DNA from: Planctomycetaceae bacterium
GTDB lineage: Bacteria; Planctomycetota; Planctomycetia; Planctomycetales; Planctomycetaceae
NCBI GenBank assembly: GCA_020850695.1
Contig: JADZEF010000094.1
Coordinates: 42,891 to 106,890, forward strand
Length of the DNA: 64,000 nucleotides
Reading direction: 5' to 3'
Below are positions 16,711 to 26,500 of this stretch, one piece after another. How positions within the stretch are numbered: the stretch's first letter is position 1; every line of letters begins with the position of its first letter. The position numbers and the translations under genes were made by a program. Under the pieces are notes generated by a model, which searched no databases, had not been told where the DNA came from, and saw only the letters and a list, made by a program, of their open reading frames with translations.

Positions 16711-19161
16711 GTGCCGCGTTCCGGACCGCCGTCCGTTCCCCACCCGCATGATGAGATGTCGTCTTTCGACGCGTCTTCCGAAAGCGGGATCTCGGAAGCG
16801 GACGCCGACACACTGACGGCGGGCCTCACTCTCCCTCAACGGCAGGCGGTCGAGCATTTTGACGGGCCAATGCTGGTGCTGGCGGGGCCCGGGTCGGGCA
16901 AGACCCGCGTCATCACCCGCCGCATCGCGCGGCTTGTCCAGCGCGGCGTCGCCCCCTGGAATATCCTGGCGATCACGTTCACCAACAAGGCCGCTCGCGA
17001 AATGGCCGAGCGGATCGAAACGCTGCTGCCGGGGCAGCGGGTCTGGGTCAGCACGTTTCACCGCTTCTGCGCCCGCATCCTTCGGCAGTACGGGAACGCC
17101 CTCGGGCTGCAGCCGGGCTTCAGCATCTATGACACGTCGGACCAGCACCAGGTCCTGCGGCAGGTGATGGAAGACCTCGACATCGCCAGCGTGCATTACC
17201 CGCCCGCCCGCATCGGCGGGATGATCAGTCGGGAAAAAAACAACCTCGTGAGCGCCGAGGACTATGTCCGCGGCTTCCAGGAGACAATCGGCGACCACAC
17301 GCAGGCGGTCGTGGCGAAGGTCTATCCGGCCTATCAGAAGGCGCTGCTGAGCGCCAATGCGGTCGACTTCGACGACCTGTTGCTGCACGTGGTGGCACTG
17401 CTCCGCGAGAACCCCGACCTGCGGGCCACACTCGACGAGCGGTTCCGATATGTCCTGGTCGACGAGTACCAGGATACGAACATCGCGCAGTACGAGATTG
17501 TGGCGGGGTTGTCGCAGGACTATCCGAACCTGTGCGTCACGGGGGATCCGGACCAGTCGATTTACAGTTGGCGCGGGGCGCAGATCGCCAACATCCTGCG
17601 GTTCGAGCGCGATTACCCGCAGGCGAAGGTGGTGCGGCTCGAGCAGAATTTCCGCAGCACGCGACTGATCCTTCAGGCGGCCGACCGGCTGATCGCCCAC
17701 AATAAGCAGCGGAAGCCGAAGGTCCTGCTGACGGACAACTTCGACGGCGAACCGGTGGAAGCTCTGTGCTTCGGTGACGGCACGCAGGAAGCCGACTGGA
17801 TCGCACAGGAGATCCGCCGGCAGGTGGCCGACGAAGGCCGCCGCTGGTCGGACTTTGCCGTCTTCTACCGCGTGAACGCCCTCTCGCGCGAACTGGAGTC
17901 GGCGCTGGGACGGCAGCGCGTCAATTACCAGGTGGCGGGAGGCGTGGCGTTCTACGAGCGGGCGGAGGTCCGCGATGTGCTGGCGTATCTGCGGCTCGTC
18001 GCCAACCCGCAGGACGACGTGGCGTTTCGCCGCGTTGTGAACGTTCCGGTCCGAGGAATCGGCAAGTCGTCGCTTTCGAAGCTGGGGGGCTGGGCGGCGC
18101 GGGAAGGGGTCGCGCTGCTCGATGCGGCCGCCAAGGCGCGGACGATTGCCGGCCTGCCGAAGAAGGCATCGGTCTCGCTGGAATACTTCGCGCGGATGAT
18201 CAGCGATTTCACGCTGGCCGATGCGGGCTCTGTTGCCGATCTGCTTCGACACGTCCTCGACCGAACCGGGTACACCACAGACCTCCGCGAGAGCCAGGCC
18301 GAGCAGGACCTGCAACGGCTGGCGAACGTCCAGGAGTTGATCAACGCGGCCGCGCAGTACGACGCGGCCGCGGGGGACGAACGCTCGCTGAATGGATTCC
18401 TCGAGACGGTGGCGCTGGTGAGCGAGACCGACAACATCGCCGAGGACGCCGGACAGGTGACCTTGATGACGCTGCATGCGGCGAAGGGGCTCGAGTTCCC
18501 GGTGGTGTTCATCGTGGGGGTCGAGAACGGTCTCATCCCGCACGAGCGCTCCTTGAAATCGGAGAATCCGCGCGATTACGAAGAAGAGCGGCGACTGCTA
18601 TTCGTCGGCGTAACCAGGGCAAAGGAGCGGCTGGCGCTCACGCAGACGGTACAGCGTGCGGTGCGGGGGAAGCTGACGCGAACCATTCCAAGCGATTTCC
18701 TCAGCGAAATGCCGCTCGAATACCGCAACCTGATCGACCCCTATGCGATCGTGCCCGGCATGGTGGTTGTGCCGCGCGACGTCGATCCGTTCGACTTCCC
18801 GACGCCGCCGTCTCAGGATGAACATCCCATCGAGCAGCGGAACGCTGCCGCTCCGGCCGCTGATTCGGACCCTGACCCGTTCGGGCCTGCCTCGGGGGCG
18901 CGTCCTTCCAGGTCGCCAACGCGGCCCGCGGCGAAGCTGATGACGGGAGCCGAGTTGCTGGCCCGCCACGAGTCCGAACCGGTCGGACCGACATTCACCG
19001 TGGGAATGACCGTGCGGCACCCGCGGTATGGCATCGGGAAGGTGATGACGGTCAGCGGAGCGGGGCGACGGCAGACCGTGTCGGTCCGTTTCGATCAGGA
19101 CGACCGCGAGGAATCGTTCGTCGCTTCACGCTCGCCGCTGCAGCCGGTGGGAATCGGATAG
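16711..19161 (+). CDS. UvrD/PcrA-type superfamily 1 DNA helicase
   Basis: The 816-residue protein shows the SF1A helicase motifs in order: Walker A AGPGSGKT (about 58-65), TFTNKAAREM (Ia), VDEYQDTN (II), GDPDQSIYSWRGA (III), QNFRST (IV), TLHAAKGLEFPVVF (V) and RRLLFVGVTRA (VI). The C-terminus has the Tudor-like domain typical of PcrA (VGMTVRHPRYGIGKV ... VSVRF). Such enzymes translocate 3'-5' on single-stranded DNA in nucleotide excision and mismatch repair and in removing RecA or stalled polymerase. The start is GTG 16711, supported by a perfect AGGAGG. Length is slightly above the usual 720-780 because of an N-terminal tail of about 35 residues and a linker before the Tudor domain. Whether it is orthologous to UvrD, PcrA or Rep cannot be settled here. 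Confidence 0.9.
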   Translation: MPRSGPPSVPHPHDEMSSFDASSESGISEADADTLTAGLTLPQRQAVEHFDGPMLVLAGPGSGKTRVITRRIARLVQRGVAPWNILAITFTNKAAREMAERIETLLPGQRVWVSTFHRFCARILRQYGNALGLQPGFSIYDTSDQHQVLRQVMEDLDIASVHYPPARIGGMISREKNNLVSAEDYVRGFQETIGDHTQAVVAKVYPAYQKALLSANAVDFDDLLLHVVALLRENPDLRATLDERFRYVLVDEYQDTNIAQYEIVAGLSQDYPNLCVTGDPDQSIYSWRGAQIANILRFERDYPQAKVVRLEQNFRSTRLILQAADRLIAHNKQRKPKVLLTDNFDGEPVEALCFGDGTQEADWIAQEIRRQVADEGRRWSDFAVFYRVNALSRELESALGRQRVNYQVAGGVAFYERAEVRDVLAYLRLVANPQDDVAFRRVVNVPVRGIGKSSLSKLGGWAAREGVALLDAAAKARTIAGLPKKASVSLEYFARMISDFTLADAGSVADLLRHVLDRTGYTTDLRESQAEQDLQRLANVQELINAAAQYDAAAGDERSLNGFLETVALVSETDNIAEDAGQVTLMTLHAAKGLEFPVVFIVGVENGLIPHERSLKSENPRDYEEERRLLFVGVTRAKERLALTQTVQRAVRGKLTRTIPSDFLSEMPLEYRNLIDPYAIVPGMVVVPRDVDPFDFPTPPSQDEHPIEQRNAAAPAADSDPDPFGPASGARPSRSPTRPAAKLMTGAELLARHESEPVGPTFTVGMTVRHPRYGIGKVMTVSGAGRRQTVSVRFDQDDREESFVASRSPLQPVGIG

Positions 19162-19174
19162 CCTCCGCAGCGAT

Positions 19175-20443
19175 TCAGCTCTCGAAAGCCGCAATCGTTT
19201 CCTGCGCGAGGGCCGTCGGTCCGTACTTCGTGCGGACGGCCGCTTGACCCGTCTCGGCAAGGTGGAAGCGCCGGGCGGGATCGAGCATCAGCTCTTCGAG
19301 AGCGTCAGCCAGCTCGGCCGCACTGCCGGGAGTGACGAGCAGCCCTCCGCCGGTCGATTCAAGGATTTCGGAGAACGCCCCGTGGCGCGGCTGGACCACT
19401 GGCACGCCATTCGCCATCGCTTCGAGAACGGGAAGTCCCTTCGGCTCGTGGTAGGTCGTGGGAACCGACAGGACATCGAGCGACTTGAGAAAGGTCACCT
19501 TGTCGGCATGAGAGGCGGGGCTGCCGATGAACTCGAAGGCGTCGCCGAGGTTTCGAGCGTCCCGCGCCAGGTCGTTGAAGTAGTTGTGGTCGCGCGGACC
19601 CAGATAGCCCCCTGCCCGCAATCGGACCGAGGGATGGCGCTGATGGAGCAGCCGGAATCCGGCAAGGAGTTCGTGCAGCCCTTTCTCGGGGCAGACTCGG
19701 GCAAAGTATCCGACGGTGAAGCGGTCGTTCTTGGATGTCGACGGCGCGCCATCGTGGCCGGTGAGATCGATGCCCAGGGGGACGATGTGGAACTTTTCGA
19801 CAGGCAGCCTCAAGTAGCTCGACATGAAGTCGCGATAGTAACGGCTGTGTGTAATGAAGCCGTCGAACTCGGAGGCCCGCTCGCTGATGCGGTCGATGGC
19901 CTGGCGGCGGTAAGGCTCTGATAGACCTTCCAGGAAAATGTCGTCCCCCTGGAGAGTGCAGAAGACCTTTCCGGGAAACGAAGCCCGGATGCCGCGGAGC
20001 GCCCCGCACAAGAGGGCATTGCTGAAGCAGACGACATCCGGCTTGAGCTGCCCGATGAAGCCCGCCAGTTCATCGACGTCGCGGCGGTGCGGTCCAGCCT
20101 CGCCTTCGAGCATCGCCAGCGTCAATTCGCCCAGAAGGCGGGCGTCGTTGCTCACGCCGAATCGCGTCGCCAGCTGGATGACCCACGGAGCGTCGAGCCA
20201 CCGCGTCATGAATCGCGGCAACGATCGCCATAGACGCGACTTGGCCTCGAGGTAGACGTTGATGCCGCCGAAGAAGACCCGCGAGCTGGCCAGGTTTCCT
20301 TCATCGACTCGGATTGGCGTGTACGTCGGAAGGAGGGAAACCTCGACGCCCTGCGCCATCAACGCGCGGGCCCACGTGTTGTCGTGCATGCACGACCCGC
20401 AGAACATCCCCGCACCGCCGGCGGTGACGATCACCACGTGCAT
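19175..20443 (-). CDS. GT4 family glycosyltransferase
   Basis: This 422-residue GT-B-fold glycosyltransferase has an N-terminal glycine-rich segment (MHVVIVTAGGAGMFCGSCMH), an acceptor domain, and a C-terminal donor-binding domain. The latter carries YFARVCPEKGLHELL and the family-4 E-x7-E motif in EPKGLPVLEAMANGVPVV. These retaining enzymes use a nucleotide-sugar to extend glycans. The start lies 24 bases after the ribE stop on the same strand, suggesting one transcript from psd through this gene. That could place it with lipid or envelope synthesis, but the acceptor is not predictable. Confidence 0.85.
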   Translation of the reverse strand: MHVVIVTAGGAGMFCGSCMHDNTWARALMAQGVEVSLLPTYTPIRVDEGNLASSRVFFGGINVYLEAKSRLWRSLPRFMTRWLDAPWVIQLATRFGVSNDARLLGELTLAMLEGEAGPHRRDVDELAGFIGQLKPDVVCFSNALLCGALRGIRASFPGKVFCTLQGDDIFLEGLSEPYRRQAIDRISERASEFDGFITHSRYYRDFMSSYLRLPVEKFHIVPLGIDLTGHDGAPSTSKNDRFTVGYFARVCPEKGLHELLAGFRLLHQRHPSVRLRAGGYLGPRDHNYFNDLARDARNLGDAFEFIGSPASHADKVTFLKSLDVLSVPTTYHEPKGLPVLEAMANGVPVVQPRHGAFSEILESTGGGLLVTPGSAAELADALEELMLDPARRFHLAETGQAAVRTKYGPTALAQETIAAFES

Positions 20444-20467
20444 GAAGGCATCTCTTTCACCGCACTC

Positions 20468-21085
20468 TCACGACCCCTGGCCTGCGGGGTTCCACGCCGC
20501 CAGAAACCGCCGCACGTACTTTCCGAGGATGTCGACTTCGATGTTGACTGCATCGCCGGTTCGCCGCCGCCCCAGCGTGGTCACCGCCAGCGTATGCGGA
20601 ATGAGGGCCACGGTGAAGCGGTCGCGGGTGACGGTGACGACCGTGAGGCTGACGCCGTCGACCGTCACCGACCCCTTCGGCACCATCATCTCGGCGAGCT
20701 CGACAGGGACGGTGAACTCCATCGTCGTCCACTCGCCATCCTGGTCGACGCGTGACACCGTACCGACTCCGTCGACGTGTCCCTGGACGATGTGCCCCCC
20801 CAGGCGTCCATTGGCCGCAAGCGAGCGCTCTATGTTGACCGGGCTGCCGACGACGAGCGTGCCGAGATTGGTCTTGGAGAGCGTCTCGGCCCCCGCCTGA
20901 AACACCCAATGCGCCCCCTCGATCGCAATGACCGTCAGACAGCAGCCGTTGAGACAGATGCTATCGCCGAGGCGGCACGTTCCATCCTGGAGAGCAACCG
21001 GGGCATCAATGACGATCCGTCGGCCGGAGCCTTCGACGGAAGTCTCCACCACGCTGCCGCACGCTTCAACGAGGCCGGTAAACAT
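20468..21085 (-). CDS. ribE: Riboflavin synthase, alpha chain
   Basis: The 205-residue protein begins with the family signature MFTGLVEACGSV. It consists of two homologous lumazine-binding halves (about 1-97 and 98-200; LGGHIVQGHVDG begins the second). C48 and the flanking LNGCCLTV motif are present, as is the second-half TVDGVSLTV. It catalyses dismutation of two 6,7-dimethyl-8-ribityllumazine molecules to riboflavin. Length and motifs are normal. The ATG at 21085 is used in preference to an upstream TTG. No FMN riboswitch was seen upstream, and no other rib gene is adjacent. Confidence 0.93.
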   Translation of the reverse strand: MFTGLVEACGSVVETSVEGSGRRIVIDAPVALQDGTCRLGDSICLNGCCLTVIAIEGAHWVFQAGAETLSKTNLGTLVVGSPVNIERSLAANGRLGGHIVQGHVDGVGTVSRVDQDGEWTTMEFTVPVELAEMMVPKGSVTVDGVSLTVVTVTRDRFTVALIPHTLAVTTLGRRRTGDAVNIEVDILGKYVRRFLAAWNPAGQGS

Positions 21086-21094
21086 GAGCAACGA

Positions 21095-21209
21095 CCGTGG
21101 GATAGCCTTCCAGGCTGTCAGTGACTGGATTCAGGAGGCTGCGATGGCCCGATTGTGGAGATTTCGAGAGTGATACCTTGGACTGACGGCATGGAAGGTT
21201 ATCCCACGG
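21095..21209. repeat. Inverted pair of TCC-triloop palindromes between pssA and ribE
   Basis: Arms of 28 bases (21095-21122 and 21182-21209) match as reverse complements at 25 of 28 positions. The left arm contains GATAGCCT-TCC-AGGCTGTC (21101-21119), a 19-base palindrome with one wobble; the right copy (21185-21203) is more degenerate. Confidence 0.8.
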
Positions 21210-21212
21210 AAA

Positions 21213-22079
21213 TCAGCCCACGGGCGGAGCCTGTCGCGTGTGCGGCTTCATCAGGCGGCGCCCGAAAACCTCCATCCACAAAGCCCGCAGCGGCGAGGCA
21301 AACGCGAAGTAGCAGAAGATCAGCGGGAGTGCCATTTCCTTCACCAGGAAGACGCACGCGAGCGTGAAGACGAGCTGGATGAGGTGCTGGCGGCTCCGTT
21401 GGCCGCGGAACACCTGGTTGAAGACGTGGGCGTAGCGGATCCGCGAGACCATCAGGATGGCGGCCGCCAGCGTGATGAGGGGGAGAGCCAGCTTCACGGT
21501 GGGAACCAGCCACTCGCCGACGCGATGGGCGGGCGCGGTCGTGTCGGCCGCCAGTTCCATCAGTCCGTGCATGGCGACGGGGAAGGCAGCGACCGTGCCC
21601 GCCGCGGCCGGTGACGGCAGGCCGCTGAACGAGTCGTGCGAGTCGTCCTCGTCGGTCTCGACGTTGAAGCGTGCCAATCGCAACAGGGCGCACACGCAGA
21701 AGAGAACGGCAATCACCCACAGCAGACGCGGCGGGTAGGTGTAGAACGGTTCAAGCTTTCCATCCAGCGTGTGGTCGTGCTTCACGAACTGCAGCATGAG
21801 GAACGCCGGAGCGGCTCCGAAGCTCAGGCCGTCACAGAGGCTGTCGAGTTCGGCCCCGAAGTCGCTGGTCTGCTTCGTCCAGCGGGCGGCGCTGCCGTCC
21901 AGCATGTCGAAGATCATCGCCACGAAAATCAGGATCGCCGCCGTCCACAGGTGGTGGCTGTCCAGCGGCTCGGGGCCGACCTTCGCTGCGAACGTGATGG
22001 CCCCGAACCCGCACGCCGCATTCCCCAGGGTGAGGAGCGTCGGCAGCACGGCGAACACTTTGGGTCGTTGGAGCCGCAT
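21213..22079 (-). CDS. pssA: CDP-diacylglycerol-serine O-phosphatidyltransferase
   Basis: The 288-residue membrane protein carries the full CDP-alcohol phosphotransferase signature D61-G-x2-A65-R66-x8-G75-x3-D79-x3-D83 (DMLDGSAARW, then DFGAELDSLCDGL) and about seven to eight hydrophobic helices. It makes phosphatidylserine from CDP-diacylglycerol and serine in the inner membrane. It lies downstream of psd on the same strand, so the pair forms the phosphatidylethanolamine pathway. A GTG directly before the ATG at 22079 is an alternative start. The identification as a serine rather than glycerol or inositol enzyme rests on the psd neighbour and on the PssA-like N-terminus (VLPTLLTLGNAACGFGAI). 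Confidence 0.88.
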   Translation of the reverse strand: MRLQRPKVFAVLPTLLTLGNAACGFGAITFAAKVGPEPLDSHHLWTAAILIFVAMIFDMLDGSAARWTKQTSDFGAELDSLCDGLSFGAAPAFLMLQFVKHDHTLDGKLEPFYTYPPRLLWVIAVLFCVCALLRLARFNVETDEDDSHDSFSGLPSPAAAGTVAAFPVAMHGLMELAADTTAPAHRVGEWLVPTVKLALPLITLAAAILMVSRIRYAHVFNQVFRGQRSRQHLIQLVFTLACVFLVKEMALPLIFCYFAFASPLRALWMEVFGRRLMKPHTRQAPPVG

Positions 22080-22280
22080 CACGGGAAGAATCCGCTAATC
22101 AAGAGAACCTCGGCGACTCCGCTCATTTCAGCCGAGCGCCGAACACGAAGCAATTGTCTACAGAATACCTGAGAAACAGGCGGGATGGCCCGCCGAATGT
22201 CACGCGAAAATGTCGGCCTCGGCCCACGAGACGTCCAACCCGCCCGCCAGTCGTCAAAATCGGAAGCCCCTTCAGGCAGT

Positions 22281-23234
22281 TCACGTGCGTGTCGTGTACC
22301 GTGCGAGCACGGTCGAACCCGCCTTCACGTGGTCGCCCAGTTTGGCCACGATTTCGAGGCCCGCCTCCCGCGGCATGACCAGTTCGGTCCGTGAGCCCAG
22401 CTTGATCATTCCGAACTGTTCGCCGGCCGTCAGCTCGTCCCCCGGCTTCAGCCAGCAGACGATCCGCCGCGCGATGGCCCCCGTGATCTGCCGCACGATC
22501 ATCCGGCGGTGCGGGATGTCGTTCCCTTCGATCCGCACCGCCAGTTGCTCGTTCTCACGAGCCGACTCGGGCCGCAGGGCGTTGAGATACTTTCCCTTTC
22601 GATAAACCAGGCCAATCACCCGCGCCGCAATCGGCGAGCGGTTGATGTGAACGTTGAAGATCGACAGAAAGATCCCGATCTGAATCGCCGGGCCGCCGAT
22701 GTAATCGTCGTGGGCGATTTCTTCGATGGCCACCAGTTTGCCGTCCGCGGGCGAGACCACGACGCCCGCTTCTTGCGGTATCGTGCGGCTTGGATTGCGG
22801 AAAAACCATGCGATCAGGATGCCGATGACGGCGAACGTCGCACAGAGAAGCCACATCGTGATCTGCACGGCGGGCTGTGCGGCGAACTGTAAGGCCAGGA
22901 AGGCGAACAGCCCCGCCCCGCCGAACGCGATCAGCGAGAAGACCAGCAGCTCGGCCAGGCCGACGCGAGCGAACGGAAGCTGGTCGCGGCCGCGGAAGGG
23001 GTCGTCCTCGGGACGCCAGTGCCACCCCCCCTGGTTGCGATGAAACTTCAGGTCCCGCGGGTCGAGGACTTCGTGCGGGCAGCCGTTGAAATCCCCCTGC
23101 CGCAGCGCCCGCATCCGCTCGACGTACCCCTTGCGGAACGTCTTGAGCCAGGCGCGGCGCATCCGCCCCCAGAACATTTCGAGATGAATGATCACGCCAC
23201 CGCCGGGCTGGATGGACTTGAGTTGAGGGTCCAT
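22281..23234 (-). CDS. psd: Phosphatidylserine decarboxylase with an N-terminal extension
   Basis: The C-terminal 220 residues match the short (PSD-A) class of phosphatidylserine decarboxylase. A membrane anchor pair (about 80-130) is followed by RNPSRTIP, VVSPADGKL, NVHINRSP and the self-cleavage site LGSRTEL, where Gly-Ser cleavage makes the pyruvoyl cofactor. The enzyme converts phosphatidylserine to phosphatidylethanolamine. Unusually, some 90-100 residues precede the anchor (IQPGGGVIIHLEMFWGRMRR, then a basic helical stretch ending HRNQGGWHW). I recall a similar extension in other planctomycete Psd proteins but could not check it. The start at 23234 is tentative: the frame is open to a GTG at 23309 and no ribosome-binding site decides it. 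Confidence 0.85.
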   Translation of the reverse strand: MDPQLKSIQPGGGVIIHLEMFWGRMRRAWLKTFRKGYVERMRALRQGDFNGCPHEVLDPRDLKFHRNQGGWHWRPEDDPFRGRDQLPFARVGLAELLVFSLIAFGGAGLFAFLALQFAAQPAVQITMWLLCATFAVIGILIAWFFRNPSRTIPQEAGVVVSPADGKLVAIEEIAHDDYIGGPAIQIGIFLSIFNVHINRSPIAARVIGLVYRKGKYLNALRPESARENEQLAVRIEGNDIPHRRMIVRQITGAIARRIVCWLKPGDELTAGEQFGMIKLGSRTELVMPREAGLEIVAKLGDHVKAGSTVLARYTTRT

Positions 23235-23582
23235 CGGCTCGAGAGGCAACCGTCCGGCAGGTGTCATCGGCAGGGGCGACTGAGAGGAAAATGGCCAGGG
23301 TTGGGACACTTCAGAATTCTACCGGACGACCCGTGGTGCGGCGATGATCCCGGGCGAACGACGGCCGCCGACGCTGACGATTCTCGCAATCGCCCATTCC
23401 ACGTTTCGCTGACGGATGGTCCCTGTTCGACCCACCCGCGGCATAGACCGCCCGACCGGAACAGTCGGTTCGATCCGGCCTCGAGGCGAGGCGGGAGGCA
23501 ACACCATCGCGAGCGAGCAAGAAATGGACGAAGAGCAACACCGTCTCGCCAACCGTGGCCGGTGAAACGAAGGAGCGATAGC
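23235..23582. promoter_or_regulatory. Divergent intergenic region psd / PVC cytochrome
   Basis: About 350 bases lie between the leftward psd start and the rightward cytochrome start and should hold both promoters. Both reading frames extend into it, but no family homology does. An AAGGAG at 23570-23575 is the ribosome-binding site of the rightward gene. Confidence 0.35.
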
Positions 23583-26500
23583 ATGAGTCCGCACATCCCG
23601 TCGCGGGAACTCGCGCTGCCTTCGAATCCGACATTCCAGCGCCCCTACTGCTTGAGCACGATCACGGAGCGTTTCCCCATGCCGTTCCCTCTGCCGGTGG
23701 TTGGCACCTCCTTCAACGTCCTTGCAACGAGCCGTCAAAGTCGCCTCCCATCGATTCTCGCCGGTCTCGTGGCGATCGCCGCCCTGGCGAACTTGGAGGA
23801 TGCGAACGGTCAGGACGCTCCCCCGAAGTCGACCGACGCTCGATTGAAAGTCGTGCTGTTCGCCGAACACCCGCAGATCGTCACGCCGACGGGACTCGAC
23901 ATCGACCCGCAGGGGCGTGTCTGGGCCATCGAGAGCAACACCCACTTTCCGCCCGATGGGTACAAAGGGCACCCGACCGATCGACTCCTCATTCTGCAGG
24001 ACAAGGACGGCGACGGCCGGGCCGATGAGGTCTCGGTCTTTGCGGACGGATTCACGCACGCGATGAGCGTCGCCGTCGGACGCGTCGGAAACCCGGCCAT
24101 GAAGTCGGACGACGCAGCAGGCACGAAGCACGCGTTGCACTCGTCGTATCCGTCGCACGCCTCAACGGCCTTCGTCGCGACCCGCCGGGAAATCCTGCTG
24201 GTGGTCGATGACGACTCCGACGGCAAGGCCGATCGCCGCGAACGGATTGTCCACCTCGAAACCGCCGGCAACTACCCGCACAACGGTCTCGCCGGCTTCG
24301 CGTTCGACGCCATGGGATGGATGTACTTCGGGTTCGGAGAGAACCTGGGCGCGGATTACAAGATCATCGGAAGCGACGGCATAACGCTCACTGGCGGAGG
24401 CGAGGGGGGCAACGTCTATCGTTGCCGTCCCGACGGAAAGGAACTGTCGCAGGTCGCCACCGGCTTCTGGAACCCGCACGCCAGCTGCATTGACGCCTTC
24501 GGCCGACTCTTCACGGTCGACAACGATCCCGACAGCCGCCCCCCGTGCCGGCTGCTGCACGTCATTCCGAACGGCGACTACGGCTACCGATTCCGGAATG
24601 GCCGCAAGGGGCTGCATCCCTTCACCGCCTGGAATGGCGAGATCCCCGGCACGCTGCCGATGGTGGCCGGCACCGGCGAGGCTCCGTCGGGACTTCTTGC
24701 GTACGAATCGGACGGACTTCCCGAGGAATATCGCGGCACGTTGCTCGGTACGAGCTGGGGCGACCACCGCATCGAACGCTTCAAGCTCACTCCGCGCGGC
24801 ACGTCGTTTCAGTCGCTGGCCGAGCCGATCGTCACGGGGGGCGAAAACTTCCGCCCCGTTGGGATTGCGACCGCTCCCGACGGCAGCGTCTATTTCACTG
24901 ACTGGGTCTCGCGCGAATATAAGCTGCACGGCAAAGGCCGCGTCTGGCGGATCAGCGCGGTCGATGCCCCTAAACGGACTGAGGCAGACGACCTCTTCGC
25001 ATTCGCCGCAACTCAGCCTTCGGAGAAGGAATGGACGACGCTTCTCAAGTCGCCGCGGCTCGCCGCACGGCGGCTGGCAGCTCGAATGCTCGCATCCGAT
25101 GGAGGGGCCGGACGAGGTGCACTGTGGGAGAGGCTGAAAGACCCGAAGGCGTCGCCGCGGGAGCGCGTGGAATCGCTCTGGGCCCTGCTCAATATCGCCC
25201 CGCCGACCGGTACGCCGCGCGAGGACCTTGCGACATCGGGGCTCTTCAAGGCGAAGGACGTTGTCTCGACCGCCGCGGCCTGGCAACTCGGACAGTCCGG
25301 GCTCGCTCCCGACAACGCCGCCATCCGCAAGCTGACCAGCGAGACGCTGGGCCTGATGCTTTCGGATGATACCGAACTGGCGATTGACCGCAGCTATCTC
25401 CTGCCGCTCCTTGCCCGCACCAGCTGGTCCGACGGCGATCGCCTGGTGCCCGTGGCTCTCTCCGTCCGCGATCCCTTCGTGGTCGGCACGATGGTCCCCG
25501 CGCTCGGCGCGAAGCTGTCGTCTGACGAATTCGCCCAGTATCTCAATCCCGGGGCGGGCACAGCGGTCGAAATCGCCCGCGCCATGGTCCTCGCCGCCCG
25601 CCGGCACGACGCGAAGGATTCAACGCTTGCCATTCTCTGCCTCAACCACCCCGAGCCTGACGTCAAACGGCTGGCGGTGCAGTGGGTGGCCGAAGAGCGG
25701 ATGACCGACCTCAAGAAGCAGCTCGAATCGGTGCTCAACCAGGGGAACATCACGAGCGATCTACTCCTGGCGACTCTTGCAGGACTCGAACTTCTGGATG
25801 GCGTCAATCCCGCCGCCTTCGATCAGACGCCCGCATCGAAATACGTTCTCGGGATCCTCAAGGACGACAAGCGTCCGCCGGGACTTCAGGCTCAGGTGTT
25901 GCGGCTGGTCTCACCGACGGCCCCCGAGTTGACCATTGATCTCTACAAGCGGTTCCTGGCCAGCGAGAACCCGCGGCTGCGGATTGAGGCGGTTCGCACG
26001 CTCTCCGGGTCGACGCTTCCCGAAGCGGGTCAGATCCTCGCATCGCTCACCGATGACGCGAAGGAAGACAAGACGCTCCGCAGCGAAGCGACGATCGGCC
26101 TGGCGTTCGCCCTCGGACGTCCCGCCGATGCGGAGGCCGCGACGAAATCACTGACCGCACTTCTCCAATCCGACGACCCGGTCTTGCGGAACGACGCGCT
26201 GCGGGCCGCCCGCGGGCCGGCGAGCAGGTTCAAGACCCTTGAAGAAGCCGTCGTGGCGACAGCATCGGCGCTCCCGCCGATGGGGACGCGTCCGACCGAC
26301 GCCGACCGCGATCTGGCCGAGGAAATCTCGCTCGCACTCCAGGGGACCGACGCGGCCATCCCCGAGCGGGTGAGCAAGCTGAAACCCCGGCGTCCGGCGA
26401 CGAAGCCCGACTGGATGGCGGCTGTATCGAAGGGGCGCGCGGTGGATGTCGAGGCGGGGCGTCGCCTCTTTTACCATCCGAATGGCCCGGGGTGCTACAA

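Noticed and set aside
19175..23234. Treating psd, pssA, ribE and the glycosyltransferase as one proven operon
   Set aside because: Only the ribE-glycosyltransferase gap (24 bases) is short. Gaps of about 130 and 200 bases, one holding a palindrome pair, separate the others, so only a possible cotranscription is stated.
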